From: DATBFX01 sp036558305
GTDB taxonomy: Bacteria > Chloroflexota > Chloroflexia > Thermomicrobiales > UBA6265
DNA length: 16,153 bases
NCBI GenBank assembly: GCA_036558305.1
Contig: DATBFX010000477.1
Location: 1-16,153 of the forward strand
Direction of reading: 5' to 3'
In this document: one piece after another, positions 1 to 7,391 of the stretch
Numbering within the stretch: position 1 is the first letter of the stretch
Layout of the letters: each line of letters begins with the position of its first letter
Position numbers and translations under genes: made by a program
Notes under the pieces: model-generated
Told to the model about the DNA's origin: nothing
Database searches by the model: none
What the model saw: only the letters and a program-made list of their open reading frames with translations

Positions 1-40
1 CGCGCGTCGAGGGCACCGGAGTAGGTGCCCTCGACGCGCG
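1..40. repeat. Perfect 17-bp inverted repeat (hairpin) at window edge
   Basis: Positions 1-17 and 24-40 are exact reverse complements around the 6-nt loop GGAGTA, giving a very stable GC-rich stem. No T-run follows on the plus strand, and the sequence left of position 1 is not visible. It could be a terminator for a gene ending left of the window, read in either direction, or a copy of a palindromic intergenic repeat. The left arm may extend beyond the edge. Confidence 0.8.
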
Positions 41-131
41 ATAGCGGGCGGTTGCGGCTACGCCGTCAACCTCGACCGGCCCGACTCGGCTGGTCCACGG
101 AAATGTGACCCAGGTTACGTCAACCCCCTCC

Positions 132-137
132 TATACT
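132..137 (+). promoter_or_regulatory. Possible -10 element upstream of the tatC operon
   Basis: TATACT at 132-137 is a good sigma70-type -10 hexamer about 90 bp before the first start codon at 226. No convincing -35 box lies 16-18 bp upstream. Positions 109-114 read CCCAGG, and the closest TTGACA-like hexamers (in TGTGACC and TTACGT) are badly spaced. The rest of 41-225 shows no gene. Confidence 0.35.
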
Positions 138-225
138 TGCCGCCGTTCCGCGCGCCCCGTGCCCCGTTGCGGGGGACGTTGGTCACCCCCGGGCACGATC
201 CCCGTCGCGGACCGGTGAGACCGCG

Positions 226-453
226 ATGCGCACGCCCCTCGATCGCCGGCGACGCTCCACCGCCCGGCGCTGGCGCCGGCTCCAGGCGATCGGCGTCGGG
301 TTAGCGGCGGTGACCGGTGTCGCGTTGCGCCTGTCCGGCGGGCGCGTCGAGCGTGATGGCATTGCCACGGTCCTGGCCGGACTGGTGCTCATCGTGGCGG
401 CGACCCAATTGGTCTGGATCTGGCGGCCCGGCCGCCCGGAGCGTTCCCGATGA
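226..453 (+). CDS. Small two-TM membrane protein coupled to tatC
   Basis: This 75-aa protein has a strongly basic N-terminus (residues 6-18 are mostly Arg). Two hydrophobic segments follow at about residues 20-37 and 46-66, and the tail is Arg-rich. I do not recognise a family. It lacks the amphipathic helix and the N-terminal single-TM layout of TatA/TatB, so I do not call it a Tat subunit. Its stop codon overlaps the tatC start in an ATGA arrangement (450-453), which implies one transcript and probably translational coupling. A weak purine-rich stretch (GGTGAG, about 212-217) precedes its ATG. It is probably a membrane protein made together with TatC; function unknown. Confidence 0.65.
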   Translation: MRTPLDRRRRSTARRWRRLQAIGVGLAAVTGVALRLSGGRVERDGIATVLAGLVLIVAATQLVWIWRPGRPERSR

Positions 454-1316
454 AAGCCCAGCTTCCCGCACCGACCGCCCCCGCCAGGGCGCTCGACCGG
501 GCCCGCAACGTCGTCCGCGCGCCGCTGGCCCCCGTCCGCGCCGTGAAGGGGGCCCTCGCCCAACCGCCGCCGGACGAGCCCGACGTTTTCGAAGAGATGA
601 CGCTCGCCGAGCACCTGGACGAGTTGCGCTCCCGCATCGTCAAGGTCTGCCTGGGGATCGGCGGGGCGTTCGTGATCGGCATCATCCTGGCCGGCCGCGC
701 GCTCGACCTGGTGCGCCACCAGACGGGCGTGCAGAAGTTCGACATCAACGACGCCACCGAGAACATCACCGACTACTTCAAGATCGCCCTCTACATCGCC
801 TTCATGATCGCCTTCCCGCTGATCTTCTACCAGGCCTTCGCCTTCATCGCCCCGGGGCTGACCCGCAAGGAGAAGCGCCTGGTCTACACCTCGCTGCCGT
901 TCTCGGCCGTCCTGTTCCTGGCCGGGGCGTGCTTCGCCTTCTTCTTCGCCATTCCGCGCGCGTTCCGCTTCCTCTCCGGGTTCAAGTCGAACACCTTCGA
1001 CTACTCGCCGACGTTCGGCAGCATCGCCAGCTTCTACATCCAGGTGACGATCGGCATGGGGTTGGCGTTCCAAACGCCGATCGTCATGTACCTGCTGGCC
1101 CGGATCGGCCTCTTGAGCGCGCGGCGGTTCGGCAAGATGCGACGCTACGCCTTCATCGTCGTGCTCGTCGCCGCGGCGATCATCACGCCCACCCCCGACC
1201 CGTTCAACATGATGGTCGTCGCCGTTCCCATCTACTGCCTGTACGAGCTCGGCATCCTCTTCGCCCGGATCGGCGAGCGACGGCGGGAACGCGCCGCCGC
1301 GGTGGGCGACGTCTAG
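450..1316 (+). CDS. tatC: Sec-independent protein translocase subunit TatC
   Basis: TatC is the multispanning receptor of the twin-arginine translocase. It binds RR signal peptides of folded proteins at the cytoplasmic membrane. The 288-aa product has the hallmarks: the N-terminal motif HLDELRSRI at about residues 55-63, with the conserved Glu of the signal-peptide site at E58; FYQAFAFIAPGL followed by RKE (E140); a GLAFQTP segment (about 204-210); and TPTPDP (246-251) before the last membrane segments, ending in LYELGILFARI. Six hydrophobic segments are visible. About 50 residues rich in Ala/Pro/Arg precede the usual TatC start, making it longer than the roughly 250-aa norm. It overlaps the upstream small membrane protein by 4 bp. 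No tatA is adjacent, so TatA/B must lie elsewhere. Confidence 0.97.
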   Translation: MKAQLPAPTAPARALDRARNVVRAPLAPVRAVKGALAQPPPDEPDVFEEMTLAEHLDELRSRIVKVCLGIGGAFVIGIILAGRALDLVRHQTGVQKFDINDATENITDYFKIALYIAFMIAFPLIFYQAFAFIAPGLTRKEKRLVYTSLPFSAVLFLAGACFAFFFAIPRAFRFLSGFKSNTFDYSPTFGSIASFYIQVTIGMGLAFQTPIVMYLLARIGLLSARRFGKMRRYAFIVVLVAAAIITPTPDPFNMMVVAVPIYCLYELGILFARIGERRRERAAAVGDV

Positions 1317-1616
1317 GCCCACCACCAAATCGCGGTGCCTCGCCTTCGGCCGGCTCCCGCCCTTTCCGAGTCCGGGCAGCCGGAGGGCCGACGCCGCGGT
1401 GGTCTGGGTTGCCCCGGACGCCCGTGCCAACCGATCGCTCCGGACCGGCAGGTCTCCGACGTCATCCCCAGCCCGCACGGCCGCCGGCGCGAAACCAGGT
1501 AATCGGTCGCCCGCCGCCTACGTCATTGCACCGATGTGCCCAGTGCCCGCGCGGGTCATCCTCGTCCCATCGCCGGCGGGTGTCCGTCCGGTTCCGCGCT
1601 TCGCCAGGAGACGACG
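1317..1616. other. Intergenic stretch with no recognised gene
   Basis: Between the tatC stop and the small ORF at 1617 I see no recognisable coding sequence, RNA gene or clear terminator. Open frames here are short, Arg/Pro-rich and resemble no family. Confidence 0.5.
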
Positions 1617-1751
1617 ATGGCCAAGTCCGTTCCCACCCCCGCGCCGCGCCCGGCTCCCGCCCCGGCGGCGCCCGTTTCGCCCGCCAACTGGTGCCCCCGC
1701 CCGAGCGCCGGCCCGGCGCCGCTCCGCATCGTCATCCGCGCTCCGTGGTAG
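1617..1751 (+). CDS. Small Pro/Ala-rich hypothetical protein (44 aa)
   Basis: This short ORF starts with ATG at 1617. A good ribosome binding site, AGGAGA, lies at 1607-1612, five bases before the ATG. The peptide begins MAKSVPTPAPRPAPAPAAP, continues through SPANWCPRPSAGPAPL, and ends RIVIRAPW. It has no membrane segment or known domain. The well-placed Shine-Dalgarno site is the main reason to list it. The low-complexity Pro/Ala composition could equally arise by chance in this GC-rich DNA. A 24-bp palindrome lies 75 bp downstream and could end its transcript. Confidence 0.4.
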   Translation: MAKSVPTPAPRPAPAPAAPVSPANWCPRPSAGPAPLRIVIRAPW

Positions 1752-1826
1752 GCAGGGGACCGGCCGCCTCTCCTCCGCGGCAACCGTCCGGCCCCAGATC
1801 TGGAATCGTTGGAAGACAAGAGCGAC

Positions 1827-1850
1827 AAACCCGCGAACGTTCGCGGGTTT
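1827..1850. terminator. 24-bp perfect palindrome, possible bidirectional terminator
   Basis: The half-site AAACCCGCGAAC (1827-1838) is followed directly by its exact reverse complement (1839-1850). As RNA it forms a GC-rich stem with an A-run on one side and a short U-run on the other, in both directions. It sits between a plus-strand small ORF and the 3' end of the minus-strand histidine kinase, where a shared terminator is expected. The U-runs are only three long, so it could instead be an operator-like site. Confidence 0.55.
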
Positions 1851-1951
1851 CCGAGGCTCATCAAATTGGATCTCATTGGTGGTAGCGCAGCGGAGCGGTC
1901 GCCATCCGTGGCCATCGTGGTCCTGTCCTGGGCGACCGCCGCCCGCCGCCG

Positions 1952-3427
1952 CTAGCCCGGCGCCAGGGGGAGGCGGACCGTGAAGGTGCTCCCCCTGCCC
2001 TCCGCGCTGTCCACGGCGATCGTCCCCCCGTGCTGCTCGACGATCCGCTTGACCCCGGCCAGCCCCAGCCCGGTCCCCGCCAGGCCGCCGACGTTGCTCC
2101 CCCGCCGATACCGCTCGAAGACGTGGGGCAGGTCGGCGGAGGGGACACCGATCCCCCCATCCCGGACCGACAGGACCGCCCAGCACCCGGCCGCGTCCTC
2201 CTCCCGCCCCACCCGTACCTCGACCTCACCGCCGTCGGGGCTGTACTTGATGGCGTTGGTCAGCAGGTTGGCGACCACCCGCTCCAGCCGTGCCGGGTCC
2301 CAGGTGCCGACCAGCTCGGGGACGCCGGCCACGACGCTCAGCGCGTGGGCCTCGGTCGTCGCCTGGTACTGCTCGGCGCAGCGGCGCGCCACCGCGACGA
2401 GGTCGACCGGTTCCGGCGCCAGTTCCAGGTCCTGGCCGGCCCGCAGCCGGGCGGCATCGGCCATCTCGTCGATTAGGCCGGCCATGCGCGAGGCCGCCTG
2501 GTCGATCGTCGCCAGACCCCGCTCCAGCCGGTCGAGGTCGGGCGGCCCGCCCCGCCGCAGCCCCCGCAGCAGGAGCTGGGCGGACGCCTTCAGCCCGCCC
2601 AGCGGGTTCTTCAGGTCGTGGGTAACGGCCGCGAGGAACTCCTCCCGCAGCGCCTCGACCCGCTTGCGCTCGGTGATGTCGCGGGCGATCTTGGAGGCAC
2701 CGACGACCCGACCCGTGGCGTCGACGAGCGGCGAGATCGTGTTCGCCACCTCGATCCGGCGCCCGTCCTTGGTCACCCGTGCTGTCTCGTGGTGGTCGAT
2801 GCGCTCGCCCCGCCCCAGGCGGCCCAGGATGTCGACCAGCTCGTCGCGCTTGTCGGGCGGGACGATGCGGGCGATCGGGGCGCCGACCATCTCGGCGGTG
2901 GTCCAGCCGTAGAGCCGCTCGGCGGCCGGGTTCCAGCTCGTGATGGTGCCGTCCAGCGTCTTGGTGATGATCGCGTCGTCGGAGGTCGTCACGATCGCCG
3001 CCAGCAACCGGTCGCGTTGCTCGGCGCGGCGGCTGTCGGTGACATCGCTCCAGACGGTCACGGCGTACTTGACGTGCCCGGCCGCGTCGCGGATCGGCCG
3101 CGCCCGCACCCAGGACCACCGCTCCTCGCCGGTCGCCCGGATGCGGAAGCGCAGGGTGAGCGCCGGCTCCTCCTCGCCGGCGAGGGCGCGGCGGCCGGGG
3201 AACCGGTCGGGCGGTAGCGGCGTGCCATCCTCGACGAGGACGTCGAACCGGCCCAGCACTGCCTCCGGACGCGACGCCAGGAGGTCTTCCGGGTTGGCGA
3301 ACCCGAGGGCGGCGGCGGCGGCGGGGTTGGCGTAGGTGAGGCGGCCCGCCGCGTCCCGCACGACAATCGCCTCGCCGACGTGGTCGAGGACGGCGGACAG
3401 GTCGTCACCACCGAGGGGAACGCGCAT
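1952..3427 (-). CDS. Soluble PAS-PAS sensor histidine kinase
   Basis: This 491-aa two-component kinase would autophosphorylate a His and pass the phosphate to a response regulator. PAS 1 spans about residues 10-130 and ends DVTDSRRAE. PAS 2 spans about 140-258, contains DGTITSWNPAAERLYGW, and ends ARDITERKRVE. The HisKA helix contains THDLKNPL with the phospho-acceptor H270. The ATPase domain has an N box (N387, NAIKY), a G1 box RDGGIGVP (422-429, Gly where Asn is usual) and a G2 box GTGLGLAG (451-458). No TM segment is seen, so it senses inside the cell. I chose the ATG at 3427 because GGGAGG (3434-3439) precedes it and the PAS homology starts soon after; the frame stays open to 3727. No response regulator is adjacent, so it looks like an orphan kinase. 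Confidence 0.93.
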   Translation of the reverse strand: MRVPLGGDDLSAVLDHVGEAIVVRDAAGRLTYANPAAAAALGFANPEDLLASRPEAVLGRFDVLVEDGTPLPPDRFPGRRALAGEEEPALTLRFRIRATGEERWSWVRARPIRDAAGHVKYAVTVWSDVTDSRRAEQRDRLLAAIVTTSDDAIITKTLDGTITSWNPAAERLYGWTTAEMVGAPIARIVPPDKRDELVDILGRLGRGERIDHHETARVTKDGRRIEVANTISPLVDATGRVVGASKIARDITERKRVEALREEFLAAVTHDLKNPLGGLKASAQLLLRGLRRGGPPDLDRLERGLATIDQAASRMAGLIDEMADAARLRAGQDLELAPEPVDLVAVARRCAEQYQATTEAHALSVVAGVPELVGTWDPARLERVVANLLTNAIKYSPDGGEVEVRVGREEDAAGCWAVLSVRDGGIGVPSADLPHVFERYRRGSNVGGLAGTGLGLAGVKRIVEQHGGTIAVDSAEGRGSTFTVRLPLAPG

Positions 3428-3459
3428 AAGGTGCCTCCCATGCCGGCACGATCGGCGGC

Positions 3460-3487
3460 ATGGTATGCCGTCTGCCGAGCGTGTCAA
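3460..3487 (-). promoter_or_regulatory. Sigma70-type promoter of the histidine kinase
   Basis: On the minus strand a perfect -35 box TTGACA (3482-3487) is separated by 16 bp from a -10-like TACCAT (3460-3465). Transcription would begin near 3453, giving a leader of about 25 nt with the GGGAGG ribosome site before the ATG at 3427. This fit also supports the chosen start. Confidence 0.65.
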
Positions 3488-3756
3488 GCCGGCCGAGGCG
3501 GCGGGACGCGCCACCCGGCCGAGCGGGAGGCCGCAGCGGGACGGTGGCCAGGACGCGGCGTCGCGCAGCGCGTCGAGACGTGACAGTAGAGCTCGAGCGC
3601 ATCGCGTTGTTCGAGTGGCCCCGCCGCTCCTGGACGATCTTCCCGTGGACGCCCTCGGCGATGAGAAACATTGAGCCCGGGTACGCGGTCGTGCAAGCGC
3701 GTTCTCGCACGCCCCGAGCCCACCCACCGCTCCGATCGCCCCGGAGCGCGACGCGC
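3488..3756. other. Intergenic region between kinase promoter and tRNA terminator
   Basis: Between the kinase promoter and the tRNA terminator I see no supported gene. Frames here are Arg/Ser-rich extensions of neighbouring frames without family resemblance or a ribosome site. Confidence 0.5.
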
Positions 3757-3794
3757 GAAAACAAAACGACCCGGAGGGATTACCCCCGGGTCGT
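3757..3794 (-). terminator. Intrinsic terminator of tRNA-Glu
   Basis: Read on the minus strand, a 9-bp perfect stem ACGACCCGG/CCGGGTCGT (3786-3794 with 3766-3774) is followed at once by TTTTGTTTT (3765-3757). This is a textbook rho-independent terminator 8 bp downstream of the tRNA 3' end. Confidence 0.92.
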
Positions 3795-3802
3795 CACCTC
3801 GG

Positions 3803-3876
3803 TAGCGCATAGGGGATTCGAACCCCTGATCTCCGCCTTGAGAGGGCGGTGTCCTAGGCCGCTAGACGAATGCGCC
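3803..3876 (-). tRNA. tRNA-Glu (anticodon CTC)
   Basis: The cloverleaf is complete. The acceptor stem is GGCGCAT/ATGCGCT with a G1:U72 wobble, and the D arm contains GTCTAGCGGCCTAGGAC. The anticodon stem is CCGCC/GGCGG around the loop CTCTCAA, giving anticodon CTC, which reads GAG. The T arm is AGGGGTTCGAATCCCCT. The discriminator is A at 3803. A full CCA is not encoded: the minus strand continues CCG, so the end is added by the CCA enzyme. It is a single-gene unit with its own promoter and terminator. Confidence 0.97.
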
Positions 3877-3894
3877 TCAGCCTTTACGTGAAGA

Positions 3895-3924
3895 ATCGTA
3901 CCAAACAACGCTTTCGACCGTCAA
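3895..3924 (-). promoter_or_regulatory. Promoter of tRNA-Glu
   Basis: On the minus strand TTGACG (-35, 3919-3924) and TACGAT (-10, 3895-3900) are separated by 18 bp. The predicted start lies about 10 nt upstream of the tRNA 5' end at 3876. The patch is AT-richer than its surroundings. Confidence 0.75.
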
Positions 3925-4123
3925 ACCGCGCGACTCCACTCGGCAATCGGCTCCCGAACCACAAGACCGCCCGTGCATTTTCCCATTCTTGCCCCTTCGA
4001 CCCCATGCGACGGCCGCCCGCATGACGCTACACTCCAGGTGAGACGGCCCGGTCCTCCCGCCATGGTCTGCCGGTCCGCGATCCAGATCTCAGACGACAC
4101 GATGCATCGGTCCGGGACCACGT

Positions 4124-5374
4124 ATGCAGCAGACGGAACCACGCGTTGTGCGCACCACGACCGGCCTCACCCGCACCCGCGCCACCTGGGCCGCCTACCT
4201 CCTCCTCGGCCTCTTCGCCTACCTCGAAACCGCCATCGGCCCCTCGATGCCTTTCCTGCGGACCGATCTCGACCTCGACTACACCGTCGCCAGTCTCCAC
4301 TTCACCGCCTTCGCCGCCGGTGGCGTCGTCGCCGGTGCCACCGCCGAGCGGTTCGTCCGCCGCTGGGGTCGCGCCCGCATCCTCTGGGGGGGGATCGCCG
4401 GCATGACCGCCGGCGCCGCCCTCCTCGCCACCAGCCCCACCGTCGCCGGCACCCTCACCGGCATCTTCGTCATGGGCGCCCTCGGCACCCTCTTCCTCGT
4501 CACCAACCAGGCCGCCCTCGCCGACCTCTACGGCGAGCACCGGACCGTCGCCCTGGCCGAATCGAACGTCGTCGCCAGCGCCGCCGCCATCGCCGCTCCC
4601 CTCGCCGTCGGCGCCTTCGCCGCCACCGGTCTCGGTTGGCACTTCGGTCTCCTCGTCGCCGCGCCGCTCTTCGCCTTCCTCGCCCTCACGTTCCGCACCG
4701 TCCCCCTACCGACACCCGCCACCTCCGAAGGCCACGGCATCGCCCAGCGCCTGCCCCGCGCCTTTTGGCTCATCTGGATCGTCATGTTCCTCGTCGCCTC
4801 GGTCGAATGGTGCGTCGCCTACTGGGGTGCCGATTTCCTGCATACCGTGGTCGGGTTCCGGACATCCGCCGCCGCCACCGCCATGAGCGTCTTCTTCGCC
4901 GCCATGGTCGCCGGCCGCTTCGCCGGCGCCCGCCTCGCCCGCCGCGTTCCCGGCACGACCCTCCTCATCGCCGCCCTCCTCGTCGCCAGCGTCGGTTTTC
5001 CCGTCTTCTGGCTCACCCCCATTCCCGTCGCCAGCCTCGCCGGACTCTTCGTCGCCGGTTTCGGCATCGCCAACCTCTATCCGCTGACCGTCGCCACCGC
5101 CACCGGCATCGTTCCCCACCTCGCCGATCGCGCCGCTGCCCGCCTCGCCATCGCCGGCGCCGCCGCCCTGATGCTCGCCCCGCTCCTCGTCGGCGTTCTC
5201 GCCGACGCCGTCGGCATGCGCTGGGCCTTCGGCATCGTCCTTCCCCTCGCCCTCACCGCAACGATCGTCACCATCGTCGCCACCCGCTCCGCGCCGCAAC
5301 CCACGCCCGCCGGGACCTCCCCGGACCCTTCCGTCGTCCCGGAGACACCCCTGGGCATCCCGGCCAGCCGCTGA
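4124..5374 (+). CDS. MFS transporter
   Basis: This 416-aa major facilitator protein has about 12 hydrophobic segments and is the usual length. The loop after TM2 is ATAERFVRRWGRARIL, a motif-A-like stretch, and the matching loop in the second half is GRFAGARLARR. The C-terminal roughly 20 residues are a Pro/Ser/Thr-rich tail. The substrate cannot be read from sequence; the overall style suggests an exporter. The ATG at 4124 has no visible ribosome site, so the start is less certain; a GTG a few codons downstream is possible. Its stop is 15 bp before the LLM oxidoreductase, so the two are probably co-transcribed. Codons almost all end in C, which creates very long His/Arg-rich open frames in the other frames. 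Confidence 0.93.
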   Translation: MQQTEPRVVRTTTGLTRTRATWAAYLLLGLFAYLETAIGPSMPFLRTDLDLDYTVASLHFTAFAAGGVVAGATAERFVRRWGRARILWGGIAGMTAGAALLATSPTVAGTLTGIFVMGALGTLFLVTNQAALADLYGEHRTVALAESNVVASAAAIAAPLAVGAFAATGLGWHFGLLVAAPLFAFLALTFRTVPLPTPATSEGHGIAQRLPRAFWLIWIVMFLVASVEWCVAYWGADFLHTVVGFRTSAAATAMSVFFAAMVAGRFAGARLARRVPGTTLLIAALLVASVGFPVFWLTPIPVASLAGLFVAGFGIANLYPLTVATATGIVPHLADRAAARLAIAGAAALMLAPLLVGVLADAVGMRWAFGIVLPLALTATIVTIVATRSAPQPTPAGTSPDPSVVPETPLGIPASR

Positions 5375-5389
5375 ACCCTCGGAGACCCC

Positions 5390-6433
5390 ATGCTCGTCGA
5401 AACGTACCTACCCGACGTCGATTGGCAGGACTTGCCCAAGCTCGCCGCAGCCGCTGAGGCGATCGGCGCCGACGCCATCGCCCACACCGAATTGACCCGT
5501 GACCCCTTCCTCGCGCTTGCCGTCATCGCGGCAGGGACGCGGCGCGTCGAACTGGCGACCAGCGTCGCCGTCGCCTTCTCGCGCAGCCCGACGGCCACCG
5601 CCTACCTCGCCCGCAATCTCTGCGACTTGACCGGCGGCCGCTTCGTCCTCGGTCTCGGCACCCAGGTCAAGGCCCACATCGAGCGCCGCTTCGGCGTCGA
5701 ATGGTCCCACCCCGGTCCGCGCCTGCGCGAATACGTCGAGGCGTTGCGCGCCGTCTGGCACACCTGGGACACGGGCGAACCGCTGCGCTACCAGGGTCGC
5801 TTCTACCACCTCTCGCTGATGACCCCGGCCTTCAGTCCACCGCCTTCCCGCTTCGACCCGATCAGGATCGAGATCGCCGCGGTCAACCCCTACAACATCG
5901 AGCTCGCCGGCGAACTCTGCGACGGTCTGCGCGTCCACCCCTTAGCGACCCCGGCCTACATCCGCGACGTCATCCGACCGCACGTCGAACGCGGCGCGGC
6001 CCGCGCCGGCCGTTCGCTCGCCACCTTCCGCCTCGTCGGCGGCGGTTTTCTCGCCACCGGTCCCGACGACGCCACGGTGCACCGAGAGCGGGAGGACGCA
6101 CGACGCCGAATCGGCTTCTACGCCTCGACCCCGGCCTACCGGCCCGTCCTCGCCCACCACGGTTGGGAGGCACTCCACGACGAACTGCGCCGCCTGGCGG
6201 CCGCGGGACGGTGGGACGATCTGGCCGCAGCGGTATCCGATGAGGTGATCGATGCGTTCTGCACCGCGGGCACCTTCGCAACGGTCGTCGAGCGCTTCCG
6301 CGCCCGTCTGGCCGGTGTCGTCGATGTCGTGGCGCTGCCGCTGCCGGACGACTTCCGCCGGCACTCGACGGCCTACGCCACCCTGATCGCGGGCCTGAAG
6401 ACCGTGCCAGCGGCCGCGGCGCGACACGTTTGA
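5390..6433 (+). CDS. LLM-class F420-dependent oxidoreductase
   Basis: This 347-aa luciferase-like TIM-barrel enzyme most resembles the MSMEG_2256-type F420 family. Members use deazaflavin F420 (or FMN) for hydride transfer; the substrate here is unknown. Supporting features are the N-terminal strand MLVETYLPDVDWQDLP, RVELATSVAVAFSRSP (about 53-68), the LTGGRFVLGLGTQVKAHIERRFGVEWS block (about 79-106) and REYVEALRAVW after it. A helical stretch follows residue 230. The ATG at 5390 has a ribosome site GGAGA (5381-5385). It lies 15 bp after the MFS gene, which suggests a small transporter-oxidoreductase operon. It converges with the minus-strand gene ending at 6461, leaving 27 bp between stops. 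F420 versus FMN use is inferred from family resemblance only. Confidence 0.9.
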   Translation: MLVETYLPDVDWQDLPKLAAAAEAIGADAIAHTELTRDPFLALAVIAAGTRRVELATSVAVAFSRSPTATAYLARNLCDLTGGRFVLGLGTQVKAHIERRFGVEWSHPGPRLREYVEALRAVWHTWDTGEPLRYQGRFYHLSLMTPAFSPPPSRFDPIRIEIAAVNPYNIELAGELCDGLRVHPLATPAYIRDVIRPHVERGAARAGRSLATFRLVGGGFLATGPDDATVHREREDARRRIGFYASTPAYRPVLAHHGWEALHDELRRLAAAGRWDDLAAAVSDEVIDAFCTAGTFATVVERFRARLAGVVDVVALPLPDDFRRHSTAYATLIAGLKTVPAAAARHV

Positions 6434-6460
6434 CCGCCGCCGAGCGAAATCCAACGGCGC

Positions 6461-7381
6461 TTACCGGGTCTCCTCGGTCCCCATCACGTCCGCGTAATAC
6501 TTCAGACCCGGCGGGCGATCGGGATGCAGCGTCACCCCCAGATACGACAACCGGTCGAGACCGACCACCGCGCACAACCCGCGCATCTCTGCCTCGGCGC
6601 CGCTTCGCTCGGTCTCAGGCAAGAGCGCCGCGGCGGTCTCCGGCGCCACCTCCGGATAGTCGAGTTTCAGCCCGGGCACCATCGCCGCGACGGTAAACGA
6701 GACCGAGGCGAACAGCGTGGAGGTGCGCTCCGGCGGCGCCAGCTTCCGGTGATGGTACGCGAGCAGATCGCGGGAGGCGCTCCCCACCCCAAACCGCGCC
6801 ATCGCCTCGTCCAATCGGGTTTCGACCGCCCCCGCCCGCTCCGGCGTCAAATACTGCGAGAAGTAGAGCTTGTGGCGGAGCTCGCGCCCCGGCCGCATCG
6901 CGGCGGCGACGAAGTGGATCGACCTTTTCTCCAGCAGATCGGCAAACTCCACCACCCGCGCCAGGATCTCCGGCGCCACGCCCTGCCCACCCAAGTAGTC
7001 GACGACCTCCCCGACCGGCGGGCGGCGGCGAAAGTAGTAGGCGATCAACCGACCGTAGCCGTCGACGTCCCGCGTCGGGTGCCATTCCAGCTTCAGGAAC
7101 CCGTTGGTGTGGTCGAGCCACTCCGCCAGCGCCCGGTACGCGGCGATCGCGCCCTCCGGCATCTCCCACGCCCGCATCAACCGCTCCGCGCGGTCGGTAA
7201 ACCCCTCCCCATCGCCGCGCACCATCAACCCGATCGGGGCGCCACCGGGACTCTGGATCAGTTCGCCGTAGCGCGCCATCTCCGGGGCGATCGCGTCCGC
7301 GATGAGCGCCGCCTCGTCCCGGATCGGCAACCCGCTCCGCCGCACGAACTCGTCCCAGGCACCCCGCATCGTCACGCCCAT
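6461..7381 (-). CDS. Conserved-looking 306-aa protein of unknown function
   Basis: I do not recognise this protein with confidence. It is a soluble mixed alpha/beta protein without signal peptide or TM segment. Several strand-like elements carry Lys/Tyr pairs: GFLKLEWHP, RHKLYFSQYL, GLKLDYPEV and, near the C-terminus, SYLGVTLHPDRPPGLKYYADV. This recurring pattern loosely recalls the ABBA (DMATS/NphB-type) prenyltransferase fold, in which Lys, Arg and Tyr from successive repeats line the pyrophosphate site; I rate that as a weak hypothesis. The ATG at 7381 follows GAGGGGG and lies 10 bp after the stop of the propeller gene, so the two are almost certainly one operon. An upstream in-frame start at 7435 would overlap that gene by 44 bp and is less likely. 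Confidence 0.8.
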   Translation of the reverse strand: MGVTMRGAWDEFVRRSGLPIRDEAALIADAIAPEMARYGELIQSPGGAPIGLMVRGDGEGFTDRAERLMRAWEMPEGAIAAYRALAEWLDHTNGFLKLEWHPTRDVDGYGRLIAYYFRRRPPVGEVVDYLGGQGVAPEILARVVEFADLLEKRSIHFVAAAMRPGRELRHKLYFSQYLTPERAGAVETRLDEAMARFGVGSASRDLLAYHHRKLAPPERTSTLFASVSFTVAAMVPGLKLDYPEVAPETAAALLPETERSGAEAEMRGLCAVVGLDRLSYLGVTLHPDRPPGLKYYADVMGTEETR

Positions 7382-7391
7382 TCCCGCCCCC

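Noticed and set aside
183..1478. 431-codon minus-strand open frame opposite tatC
   Set aside because: It is Arg/Gly/Asp/Glu-rich low-complexity sequence antisense to an unmistakable tatC; it arises from GC-rich codon bias.
3803..3876. tRNA-Glu as a possible integration site for the neighbouring block
   Set aside because: I see no integrase gene or direct repeat of the tRNA 3' end, and the unusual genes start more than 2.5 kb away.
3921..4142. 73-codon minus-strand frame between the tRNA and the MFS gene
   Set aside because: It overlaps the tRNA promoter region, has no ribosome site or family resemblance, and would run into the MFS start.
3973..5457. 494-codon plus-strand frame rich in Arg, His and Pro across the MFS gene
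   Set aside because: It is a frame-shifted shadow of the MFS gene, whose wobble positions are nearly all C; it has no domain and no ribosome site.
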